Positions 6,794 to 13,727 of a stretch of DNA of 14,868 nt are shown piece after piece. The notes under the pieces are model-generated. The model did no database searches. It saw only the letters and a program-made list of their open reading frames with translations, and had not been told where the DNA came from. The stretch comes from Chitinophaga pinensis. GTDB lineage: Bacteria; Bacteroidota; Bacteroidia; UKL13-3. The stretch is taken from the NCBI GenBank assembly GCA_943323675.2, contig CALPIR020000038.1:1-14868 (forward strand), written 5' to 3'. The position numbers and the translations under genes were made by a program. Within the stretch, counting starts at the first letter, position 1. Every line of letters begins with the position of its first letter.

Positions 6794-6824
6794 TTTGCTG
6801 AAATAGTTTTAAAACATACTTTTG
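6794..6824 (+). promoter_or_regulatory. Promoter of the SRP RNA gene
   Basis: TTTG (6794-6797), 19 bp, then TACTTTTG (6817-6824): an exact match to the Bacteroidota housekeeping sigma consensus in both elements and in spacing. Five bases later the RNA begins with GGG at 6830, which fits the predicted start site. Confidence 0.85.
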
Positions 6825-6829
6825 CACTT

Positions 6830-6924
6830 GGGTAAGTCGGGTACGACCAGCTCCTGCTGAATCCCCCAGGACAGGAATGTAGCAAGGGTAAGTAGTTGTA
6901 GCGGTGCGATACTTTGGCTTGCCC
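6830..6924 (+). ncRNA. ffs: Signal recognition particle RNA, small bacterial type (4.5S RNA)
   Basis: About 95 nt. The central domain IV is recognisable as 'CCCAGGACAGGAATGTAGCA' (6865-6884), matching the conserved Ffh-binding hairpin: the GGAA-type tetraloop region and the asymmetric AGCA side of the symmetric/asymmetric loop pair. The ends pair: GGGTAAG (6830-6836) with CTTGCCC (6918-6924), including one G-U pair. 'GTACGACCAGCTCC' on the left and 'AGTTGTAGCGGTGC' on the right have the arm sequences common in Bacteroidota SRP RNAs. Six T follow at 6925-6930 and act as the termination tract. The RNA binds Ffh and FtsY to target nascent membrane proteins. The downstream receptor gene ends only 11 bases away in the opposite direction. 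Confidence 0.93.
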
Positions 6925-6935
6925 TTTTTTGTGCC

Positions 6936-9422
6936 CTAGAAATAAACCTGCAGCCTGAGGTTTACCCTTCTGTTTGTTAGGTAATTAGGCACAGCCCAAG
7001 TACGGCCTTCAATATCTTCAATCCAAATATGAGAAATGGTGTTGTTAATAGCCAAAAGGTTAAATACATCAAGTCCTACCCAAGCTGATTTTATGTGTTT
7101 TTTCCATCCCTTTCTATCGGTATCATTTTCATCAATTAATACGCGTAAAAAACCAATATCAACCCTGCGATAAGAAGGCATGCGCTGTGTATCAGTGTAT
7201 CGGTTTTTGTCTGGCGGGCCAAATGGCAAACCTGTGCCAAACACCATGGTTAAATTAACTTTATAGTTTTTATTGTTTTGAAGGTAGTCTTGAAAAAACA
7301 TACTAAATGTAACACGCTGATCTGTTGGGCGGGGAATGTAACCAGGAGTTACTCTATTGCCTGCATCATCAAACAAAATAGCACTGGGAATACGCTCTTG
7401 GGTTTTCATTAAACTTAAACTCATCCAACTTTCGGCACCTTTTACAAACTCACCATTAACACGCATATCAATACCGCCAGCATAACCTTCGGCTATGTTA
7501 TCAGCATAATAACGGATACGAACATTATCAATCTCGTATGGAATTAAGTGCTCTAATTTTTTGTAATATGCTTCGGCAAAAAAGCGGAATTTTCTGCTCC
7601 AAAGTTTAAAATTCATGTCGCCACCTAACACATAATGTATGGCTTTTTGTGCTTTTATGTTTGGGTTAAGTATGCCATCAAACCCGCGCAACTCGCGATA
7701 AAAAGGCGGCTGATAATAATAACCAAAGGCCGCTTTTAAATTTAAATCCCGTTTAATTTTTCCTACACGAGAACCATTAGCAATTGCCCTATTGTGTTTG
7801 CGGTTAGGCTCCATGCTAATTTGTATACGCGGACTAAACACATTTTCATTATTAAAACTCCACCAATTGGTACGTACACCATAGGTAACATACAAATTAT
7901 AATCTTTATTTAAGGTTTGTGTATTTTGTAAATAGCCACTTAACCTATAACTGTTTAAGTTAATAGTGGTGTTTAAATAATTTAACACAACAGGCATTCC
8001 GTTTATTTGCGATGGCTGCGCAAATCCCAAAGAATCCTTATAATCCCACTCATTTATTTTATCGGTTATACTTTCGCCCTGTGCCTGCATACCCCATTGT
8101 ATGCTGTGGTTATTTATGGTATGATAACCCCTATGACCAACATTATACACTGTTGCATTGATGCGATTACGGGCATTATTTAAAAAATAGCCAACACCTT
8201 TTGTAGCACGTGATTTCCCGAAATTGTCGTTACCAAAATCTGTCTCTACTTCTTCCAATCGGTATGCACCTTCAACGGTAAATAGTTCGTTTTCGTTTGA
8301 ATTAAATATGCTGCTAATGAGTTTTAATTGAGTGCGTTTATTTGGCGTATAATTGAATGATAAAGCACCAGTAGCCGTTTGATACTCCATTAAATCCTGT
8401 CCATCAAAAAACATTTTTAACTGCAAGGCTTCTTTAACCGTGCCAAATGTGGTTTCGCGCGTTTGGGGAATAACTAAATATTTATTACGGGCATAACTAC
8501 CTAAAGCGCTTATGGTAAGGTTTGATGTAGGATTCCAAGTTACTAATGACTGTACATCACTAAAACTAGGTTTATAATCAGCTTGCACATCCAAAGTAGA
8601 AAGTACATATTGGTTAGTCCAATAACGTGCACTAAGCAAATAAGTGAAACGTAAATTTTTTGTAGCACCTTCGGCATGAGCCTGCGCGCCCATTAAACTA
8701 ACGTTAGCTGATGAAGCAAACTTTTTAGGCGTTTTATATTTGATATCAAGTACTGATGATAACTTATCGCCATAACGAGCTTCGAAACCACCTGCAGAAA
8801 AACGAATATTCTGAACCAATTCGGTATGAATAAAACTTAACCCTTCTTGTTGTCCACCGCGGGGTAAAAACGGACGATAAATTTCAATGTCGTTTACATA
8901 AATTAAATTCTCATCATAATTACCTCCACGAACATTGTATTGTGAACTTAGTTCATTATTTGAGGTGACACCAGGAAGTGTTTTCAAAATTTGCTCAAAA
9001 CTACCCGATACATTAGGCAGTTGCTTTATTTCTTTAATATCTATAGTTATGGTACTGGCCTTGTCTCTGTTTTGTTCCTCCACATAAGTAAAGGTTTTTA
9101 AACTCAGGGCGTAACTCATGGTTACATCAAGCAAAAAACGTTCATTTACTTTAAGCGGACCTACAGTTGTTTTAAATGAAGGTCTTCCTACAAAACTAAA
9201 CGCAAGTTCAAATTCTTTATTAGCAGGAATCTTAACCTGATAAAAACCATCTTCTCGACTAGTTGTGGTAATATTGGTTCCTACCACATATACGTTAGCA
9301 TCTGCAAAACTTCTACCTAAACTATCTTTAACAGTTCCATACACCACTGCTAAATCTTTTTGCTGAGCATAGGCTGCAAAAGAAAGTAATGACATGAAAA
9401 TTAGAAATAGGAGTTTGCGCAT
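6936..9422 (-). CDS. TonB-dependent receptor with N-terminal carboxypeptidase-like regulatory domain
   Basis: 828 residues. In order: signal peptide (1-20, ending AYAQ); carboxypeptidase-regulatory-like beta-sandwich (about 26-105, 'VYGTVKDSLGRSFADANVYV', 'SREDGFYQVKIP'); plug domain (about 125-235, 'IKQLPNVSGSFEQILKTLPG', 'YNVRGGNYDENLIYVNDIEI', 'GGFEARYGDKLSSVLDI'); and a 22-strand-size barrel ending 'NLRLQVYF' with terminal Phe. It imports a bulky nutrient across the outer membrane using TonB energy. No SusD partner, hydrolase or siderophore gene is nearby, so the substrate is unknown and it is not a classic polysaccharide locus. It starts 25 bases after rpe with no visible promoter between, suggesting cotranscription with gmhB and rpe. 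No hairpin follows its stop codon before the SRP RNA. Confidence 0.93.
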   Translation of the reverse strand: MRKLLFLIFMSLLSFAAYAQQKDLAVVYGTVKDSLGRSFADANVYVVGTNITTTSREDGFYQVKIPANKEFELAFSFVGRPSFKTTVGPLKVNERFLLDVTMSYALSLKTFTYVEEQNRDKASTITIDIKEIKQLPNVSGSFEQILKTLPGVTSNNELSSQYNVRGGNYDENLIYVNDIEIYRPFLPRGGQQEGLSFIHTELVQNIRFSAGGFEARYGDKLSSVLDIKYKTPKKFASSANVSLMGAQAHAEGATKNLRFTYLLSARYWTNQYVLSTLDVQADYKPSFSDVQSLVTWNPTSNLTISALGSYARNKYLVIPQTRETTFGTVKEALQLKMFFDGQDLMEYQTATGALSFNYTPNKRTQLKLISSIFNSNENELFTVEGAYRLEEVETDFGNDNFGKSRATKGVGYFLNNARNRINATVYNVGHRGYHTINNHSIQWGMQAQGESITDKINEWDYKDSLGFAQPSQINGMPVVLNYLNTTINLNSYRLSGYLQNTQTLNKDYNLYVTYGVRTNWWSFNNENVFSPRIQISMEPNRKHNRAIANGSRVGKIKRDLNLKAAFGYYYQPPFYRELRGFDGILNPNIKAQKAIHYVLGGDMNFKLWSRKFRFFAEAYYKKLEHLIPYEIDNVRIRYYADNIAEGYAGGIDMRVNGEFVKGAESWMSLSLMKTQERIPSAILFDDAGNRVTPGYIPRPTDQRVTFSMFFQDYLQNNKNYKVNLTMVFGTGLPFGPPDKNRYTDTQRMPSYRRVDIGFLRVLIDENDTDRKGWKKHIKSAWVGLDVFNLLAINNTISHIWIEDIEGRTWAVPNYLTNRRVNLRLQVYF

Positions 9423-9447
9423 TAATCTGGTTTAACGAATAATTGTA

Positions 9448-10113
9448 TTATAGCGTATGTGCAGCGGTTTGCTTTAAAATAGCAATCGTTTCAGAAGGGT
9501 TATCGGAGCCAAACACAAAGTTACCAGCAACTAAAACATTGGCACCTGCGGCCATTAATTTACCTGCATTAGCTTGGTTAACACCACCATCAATTTCTAT
9601 CTGTGCACGGCTATTTTTTTGTATGATTAATTCTTTTAACTCGGTTGTTTTTGTGTAGGTATTTTCTATAAATTTTTGTCCGCCAAAACCAGGATTTACG
9701 CTCATTAAACAAACCAAATCAAGATCGGCAATAATATCTTTTAATAATCCAACTGAAGTATGTGGATTAAGGGCCACACCTGCTTTCATACCCAAATCTT
9801 TTATAGCAGATATGGTTCGGTGTAAGTGCGTGCAAGCCTCTATATGAACCGTTAAAATATCGGCACCTGCTTGTTTAAAATCATTTAAATATCTGTCAGG
9901 GTCTACAATCATTAAATGTACGTCTAATGGCTTTGTTGCGTGTTTTTTAATCGCTTTAACCACCGGAAACCCAAATGAGATATTAGGAACAAACATTCCA
10001 TCCATAATATCAACATGAAACCAATCTGCATTGCTTAGGTTAATCATTTCAGTATCACGTTGAATATTGGCAAAATCGGCCGATAAAATTGAAGGAGCTA
10101 TTATAACTGACAT
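9448..10113 (-). CDS. rpe: Ribulose-phosphate 3-epimerase
   Basis: 221 residues, the usual length. It interconverts D-ribulose 5-phosphate and D-xylulose 5-phosphate in the pentose phosphate pathway, in the cytoplasm. The TIM-barrel motifs are intact: 'APSILSADF' (6-14), 'FHVDIMDGMFVPN' (32-44) with metal ligand His33 and catalytic Asp35, 'DVHLMI' (64-69) with His66, 'MSVNPGFGGQKFI' (137-149) for phosphate binding, and 'EIDGGVN' (173-179) with catalytic Asp175. The gmhB gene ends 67 bases upstream and the receptor gene begins 25 bases downstream in the same direction. The gmhB and rpe products both act on pentose/heptose phosphates, which makes a shared transcript sensible. Confidence 0.96.
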   Translation of the reverse strand: MSVIIAPSILSADFANIQRDTEMINLSNADWFHVDIMDGMFVPNISFGFPVVKAIKKHATKPLDVHLMIVDPDRYLNDFKQAGADILTVHIEACTHLHRTISAIKDLGMKAGVALNPHTSVGLLKDIIADLDLVCLMSVNPGFGGQKFIENTYTKTTELKELIIQKNSRAQIEIDGGVNQANAGKLMAAGANVLVAGNFVFGSDNPSETIAILKQTAAHTL

Positions 10114-10150
10114 ATGCTGCGAATATAATCAACAAGTTTGAGGTTTAAGG

Positions 10151-10178
10151 ATATACCAAACGCTTTTGGATATTTTTT
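10151..10178 (+). terminator. Hairpin with T-run between gmhB and rpe, plus-strand orientation (weak)
   Basis: ATATACCAAA and TTTGGATAT pair with a one-base bulge around loop CGCT, followed on the plus strand by six T (10173-10178). This points the wrong way for both flanking genes, which are on the minus strand. It could stop antisense transcription or be accidental. Confidence 0.3.
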
Positions 10179-10180
10179 AC

Positions 10181-10669
10181 TTAATGTGCTACTATTTCAT
10201 CAATTATTGACGACCAATCTTGGTTTGATTCAATTTTAACTGCTTTTACACCCGCAGCATTTGCAGCATCTACATCGCGCTGCGTATCTCCAATCATGAT
10301 AGCTTCTTGGGGAGTTACCCCAAATCTAGCTAATGCTTTCTCAATCATGATGCTCCCCGGTTTACGGCACAAACATTTACCATATTCGGGGTGATGCGGG
10401 CAATAATAAATTTCATCAAAAACCAATTGATGCTCATCTAATGCCATTTTTAGTTTCTGATGAATTTGGGTTAAGGTTTGATGAGTGTATAATCCTTTTG
10501 CAATGCCCCCTTGGTTAGTAATAACCACAACCAATACTTCTGCCCTTTTTAACTTAATCAGGTTAGGTACAACATGCGGTAACAATTCAAAATCAACAGG
10601 ATTGGTAACATAAGCACCCAGTTCCTTATTAATTACTCCGTCTCTATCTAATAATATTAACTTAACCAT
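10181..10669 (-). CDS. gmhB: HAD-family phosphatase, D-glycero-D-manno-heptose 1,7-bisphosphate 7-phosphatase-like
   Basis: 162 residues from the ATG at 10669; a TTG at 10681 would add four residues and is less likely. HAD motifs are complete: 'LLDRDGVINKE' with nucleophile Asp8 and Asp10, 'ITNQGGIAKG' (50-59), Lys103, and 'IGDTQRDVDAA' (126-136) with Asp128 and Asp132. The zinc loop typical of GmhB, 'YYCPHHPEYGKCLCRKPG', supplies Cys90, His92, Cys99 and Cys101. The enzyme removes the 7-phosphate on the way to ADP-heptose for the lipopolysaccharide core. The histidinol-phosphatase branch of the same family is the alternative, but no his genes are nearby. The length is somewhat short of E. coli GmhB (191), as is usual for compact forms. 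Divergent from the glycosyltransferase gene. Confidence 0.88.
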   Translation of the reverse strand: MVKLILLDRDGVINKELGAYVTNPVDFELLPHVVPNLIKLKRAEVLVVVITNQGGIAKGLYTHQTLTQIHQKLKMALDEHQLVFDEIYYCPHHPEYGKCLCRKPGSIMIEKALARFGVTPQEAIMIGDTQRDVDAANAAGVKAVKIESNQDWSSIIDEIVAH

Positions 10670-10693
10670 AATATACCGCAATAAAGTAATAAA

Positions 10694-10724
10694 TTGAATA
10701 ATTTAATGTTAATTGATATTTTTG
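10694..10724 (+). promoter_or_regulatory. Promoter of the glycosyltransferase gene
   Basis: TTG (10694-10696), 20 bp, then TATTTTTG (10717-10724), an exact TAnnTTTG match. The predicted start near 10730 gives a leader of about 11 bases before the TTG start codon at 10741. Confidence 0.6.
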
Positions 10725-10740
10725 AATAAAATTTACATCC

Positions 10741-11472
10741 TTGAAAACGCGCATCGTCATCATACCCACATACAACGAAATTGAGAATATTGACTTAATT
10801 ACACAGGCAGTTTTTGAATTGCCAATGGATTTCGATATATTGATTGTTGATGACAACTCACCTGATGGAACAGGTAAACGCATCAAAGAACTTCAACAAG
10901 AATATCCTAACCTACATTTACTAGAACGTAAAGAAAAAAACGGCTTAGGCACTGCATACATTGATGGATTTAAGTGGTGTTTACAAAAAGGCTACGAATA
11001 TGTTTTTGAAATGGATGCCGATTTTAGCCATAATCCCACTGATTTGATTCGCTTGTATGAAGCCTGCACAACACATCATGGAATGACCATTGGTAGCCGA
11101 TATGTAACAGGTGTAAATGTAGTAAATTGGCCTATGAGTAGGGTTATGCTTTCTTTTTTTGCAAGTAAATACGTGCGATTTATAACCGGTTTAGATGTAC
11201 ATGATACAACTGCAGGTTTTGTATGTTATCACCAAAGGGTTTTAAAAACAATTAATTTAGATAGAATAAAATTTCGCGGTTATGCATTTCAAATTGAAAT
11301 GAAGTTTACTGCATGGAAACACGGATTTAAAGTAACTGAGGTGCCTATTATTTTCACCGACAGAACACGTGGAGAATCAAAAATAAGCAAGGGAATTATT
11401 AAAGAGGCGGTTTGGGGTGTAATTAGCATGAAAATAAAAAGTTTATTCCACACATATAAGCAAGTTGATTAA
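10741..11472 (+). CDS. Polyprenol monophosphomannose synthase-like GT2 glycosyltransferase (DPM1 family)
   Basis: 243 residues from a TTG start. The family-conserved strand 'RIVIIPTYNE' begins at residue 4, so no later start is possible and no upstream ATG is in frame close by. Motifs: 'PTYNEIENI' (9-17), 'VDDNSPDGTG' (36-45) for the nucleotide sugar, 'EMDADFSHNP' (90-99) with the DXD metal site Asp92-Asp94, and 'DRTRGESKIS' (207-216), the acceptor-side loop typical of the family. It lacks the C-terminal membrane domain of some GT2 proteins, so it is a soluble, membrane-associated enzyme. It transfers mannose or a similar sugar from a nucleotide donor to a polyprenyl phosphate, feeding envelope glycan or protein glycosylation; the exact sugar is not certain. 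It is followed by a strong terminator. Confidence 0.9.
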   Translation: MKTRIVIIPTYNEIENIDLITQAVFELPMDFDILIVDDNSPDGTGKRIKELQQEYPNLHLLERKEKNGLGTAYIDGFKWCLQKGYEYVFEMDADFSHNPTDLIRLYEACTTHHGMTIGSRYVTGVNVVNWPMSRVMLSFFASKYVRFITGLDVHDTTAGFVCYHQRVLKTINLDRIKFRGYAFQIEMKFTAWKHGFKVTEVPIIFTDRTRGESKISKGIIKEAVWGVISMKIKSLFHTYKQVD

Positions 11473-11516
11473 GATTAGATAAGCTATAAAAACGAATACA
11501 AGAACGTTATAAAATA

Positions 11517-11551
11517 AAAAAGCCCCTTCACTTATAATGAAGGGGCTTTTT
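11517..11551. terminator. Two-way intrinsic terminator between the glycosyltransferase and atpC
   Basis: A perfect 14-bp stem (11517-11530 with 11538-11551) around loop CTTATAA, core GCCCCTTCA/TGAAGGGGC, with A-run on the left and T-run on the right. It fits termination of both convergent genes. Confidence 0.93.
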
Positions 11552-11565
11552 CTATTTAATTAATA

Positions 11566-11799
11566 TTATGCCAATACAACAATTTTATTGTCCATTGCCT
11601 CTACAACACCGCCATTAACCTCAAACAGTTCAGCTCTGCCATCAGCTGTTTTAACTTTTATAGTTCCTTTATCTAAACTAGAAACAATAGCAGCATGGTT
11701 ATTTAATATTTCAAACTGACCTTTGCTACCCGGTAAAATAATGGAAGTAATTTGACCACTAAACAAGGCTTTATCAGGAGTTAATATATCTAATTGCAT
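11566..11799 (-). CDS. atpC: F1 ATP synthase epsilon subunit, short form
   Basis: 77 residues. It contains only the N-terminal beta-sandwich: 'LDILTPDKALFSGQITSI' (3-20), 'LPGSKGQFEILNNHAAIV' (22-39), 'GVVEAMDNKIVVLA' (64-77). The C-terminal helical hairpin of the E. coli subunit (139 residues), which inhibits ATP hydrolysis by inserting into the catalytic head, is absent. The stop is natural, not a frameshift: the reading frame ends just before the terminator. Short epsilon subunits are, as I recall, usual in Bacteroidota and Chlorobi. It connects the gamma stalk to the c-ring. The gene starts 55 bases after atpD on the same transcript. Confidence 0.93.
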   Translation of the reverse strand: MQLDILTPDKALFSGQITSIILPGSKGQFEILNNHAAIVSSLDKGTIKVKTADGRAELFEVNGGVVEAMDNKIVVLA

Positions 11800-11854
11800 G
11801 TGTTAATTTTTTTGTTGTTTAAAAGACAAATATTGGTTGATGCTTTTTAAAGTA

Positions 11855-13360
11855 TTATTTAACTTCACTTAGCATTTTTTCACCTTTGGCAATTGCATCC
11901 TCAATTGTACCAACAAGATTAAATGATGCTTCAGGAAGATGATCTAATTCACCATCCATAATCATATTGAATCCTTTGATGGTATCTTCTATTGGAACCA
12001 AAACACCTTTTAATCCAGTAAACTGTTCAGCCACGTGGAAAGGTTGAGATAAGAAACGTTGCACACGTCTTGCGCGCGACACTGTCAATTTATCTTCTTC
12101 ACTTAACTCATCCATACCTAAAATTGCAATAATATCTTGCAATTCTTTGTAGCGCTGTAATATCACTTTAACACGTTGAGCGCAGTTGTAATGCGCATCA
12201 CCTAAAACTACAGGAGTTAATATACGTGAGGTAGAATCCAAAGGATCAACCGCAGGATATATACCTAACTCAGCAATTTTACGACTTAATACTGTAGTAG
12301 CATCTAAGTGGGCGAAAGTTGTTGCTGGAGCTGGATCTGTTAAATCATCTGCAGGCACATAAACAGCCTGAACTGAAGTAATTGAACCACGTTTAGTTGA
12401 AGTAATACGCTCTTGCATAGCACCCATTTCTGAGGCTAAAGTAGGTTGGTAACCTACCGCTGAAGGCATACGACCTAACAAAGCCGAAACTTCAGAACCT
12501 GCTTGGGTAAAACGGAAGATATTATCAACGAAGAATAAGATATCACGTCCACCAGATTTTTCATCCCCATCGCGGAAATATTCAGCAATAGTTAAACCTG
12601 ATAACGCTACACGAGCACGAGCACCTGGAGGTTCGTTCATTTGTCCGAACACAAACGTAGCTTTCGACTCTTTTAATTTTGAATAATCAACTTTATCTAA
12701 AGGCCATCCGCCTTCTTCCATACCGTGAGTAAAATCATCACCGTATTTAACAATACCTGATTCAATCATCTCACGTAACAAATCGTTACCTTCACGGGTA
12801 CGCTCACCTACACCAGCAAATACAGAGAAACCATCATATGCTTTCGCAATGTTGTTGATTAACTCTTGAATTAAAACGGTTTTACCTACACCCGCACCAC
12901 CAAACAAACCAATTTTACCACCTTTTGCGTACGGCTCAATTAAATCAATTACTTTGATACCTGTGTAAAGTGGCTCAGCGCTAGTTGATAAGTCTTCGAA
13001 ACGAGGAGCATCGCGATGAATAGAGCGGCCGTCTTCTTTAGATACACTTTTCATACCATCAATAGGCTCACCTACCACATTGAACAAACGACCACGAATA
13101 TCATCACCTGTTGGCATAGCAATTGGCGCACTTGTAGGAACAACTTCCATACCGCGCACTAAACCATCTGTTGCTTCCATGGCGATAGTTCTGATCATGT
13201 TTTCGCCCAAGTGACGTTGGCACTCTAGTACTACTCTAGTACCATCTGCTTTAGTAATTACCAAAGCGTCTAGTATTTTAGGTAATTTTTCGCTGTTATC
13301 AGGGAATCTTACATCCACTACCGGACCAATTACCTGAGCTACTACTCCTGATTTTGACAT
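11855..13360 (-). CDS. atpD: F1 ATP synthase catalytic beta subunit
   Basis: 501 residues. It carries the catalytic nucleotide sites of the F1 head, making ATP on the cytoplasmic side of the inner membrane. Seen: Walker A 'GGAGVGKT' (154-161), catalytic Glu186 in 'GVGERTREGNDL' (183-194), 'GQMNEPPGARARVALSGLT' (239-257), Walker B 'ILFFVDNIFR' (274-283) and the 'DELSEEDKL' lever near residue 420. Compared with E. coli (460 residues), an insert of about 27 residues (roughly 203-231) lies between GNDLLREM and GQMNEPP. Only atpC follows; the alpha, gamma, delta and membrane subunits are not in this window, the separate atpD-atpC arrangement known in Chlorobi and cyanobacteria. A good promoter lies 34-63 bases upstream. 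Confidence 0.97.
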   Translation of the reverse strand: MSKSGVVAQVIGPVVDVRFPDNSEKLPKILDALVITKADGTRVVLECQRHLGENMIRTIAMEATDGLVRGMEVVPTSAPIAMPTGDDIRGRLFNVVGEPIDGMKSVSKEDGRSIHRDAPRFEDLSTSAEPLYTGIKVIDLIEPYAKGGKIGLFGGAGVGKTVLIQELINNIAKAYDGFSVFAGVGERTREGNDLLREMIESGIVKYGDDFTHGMEEGGWPLDKVDYSKLKESKATFVFGQMNEPPGARARVALSGLTIAEYFRDGDEKSGGRDILFFVDNIFRFTQAGSEVSALLGRMPSAVGYQPTLASEMGAMQERITSTKRGSITSVQAVYVPADDLTDPAPATTFAHLDATTVLSRKIAELGIYPAVDPLDSTSRILTPVVLGDAHYNCAQRVKVILQRYKELQDIIAILGMDELSEEDKLTVSRARRVQRFLSQPFHVAEQFTGLKGVLVPIEDTIKGFNMIMDGELDHLPEASFNLVGTIEDAIAKGEKMLSEVK

Positions 13361-13393
13361 AGTTACGAATTTTTAGCTTATTTTTAAGTCCCG

Positions 13394-13423
13394 CAAAGTT
13401 AACTTTTACAACTAAAAATCAAA
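13394..13423 (-). promoter_or_regulatory. Promoter of atpD-atpC
   Basis: On the minus strand TTTG (13423-13420), 18 bp, then TAACTTTG (13401-13394), an exact TAnnTTTG match. The predicted start near 13388 gives a leader of about 27 bases, longer than for the other promoters in this window. Confidence 0.7.
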
Positions 13424-13576
13424 CCAAAATTTAATCATATATTAGGTACGCAGGGTATTTTGAGCGTGGTGTGATAGTTATGTGCTGATGTTGATGCATT
13501 TATAAAATAAATATCTTGTTTTATTCTCTGTGATAATTTCTATTCTGCTTGTATTTATAAATACCTCACATGAAAG

Positions 13577-13666
13577 TTAAAATACTTTAAAGGGAAACTG
13601 AAAGTATTACTAACATTTCATTTTGTGGTATTTTAAAAGATTGATAATATTTTAATGTTAAAATAC
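13577..13666. repeat. Triplicated TTAAAATAC motif upstream of the secreted-protein gene
   Basis: GTTAAAATAC occurs at 13576-13585 and 13657-13666 in direct orientation, with the inverted form GTATTTTAA at 13628-13636. The last copy also pairs with an adjacent TATTTTAA (13648-13655) to form an 8-bp hairpin with loop TG. It could be a regulator-binding array, or chance in AT-rich DNA. Confidence 0.35.
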
Positions 13667-13727
13667 ACTCTAAATTAAAAATTTAATCAATTATAATTGT
13701 ATACTAATACTTTTTAAACCAACCACC

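Larger units (their letters stand above)
13361..13727. other. 367-bp AT-rich intergenic region between divergent atpD and the secreted-protein gene
   Basis: No gene seen. It holds the atpD promoter at its left end, a perfect 14-bp palindrome GTATTTATAAATAC at 13551-13564, three copies of TTAAAATAC/GTATTTTAA (13577-13585, 13628-13636 inverted, 13658-13666), and a weak -7-like TACTTTTT (13708-13715) before the rightward gene. Positions 13445-13500 are richer in G than the rest and unexplained. Confidence 0.6.

Noticed and set aside
6936..9422. Polysaccharide utilisation locus
   Set aside because: The receptor has no SusD-like partner, glycoside hydrolase or sensor next to it.
9443..9658. Plus-strand open frame of 71 codons
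   Set aside because: Lies opposite rpe, with no homology signal and no start signals.
10662..10886. Minus-strand open frame of 74 codons
   Set aside because: Covers the gmhB-glycosyltransferase promoter region and the start of the glycosyltransferase on the other strand; no family resemblance.
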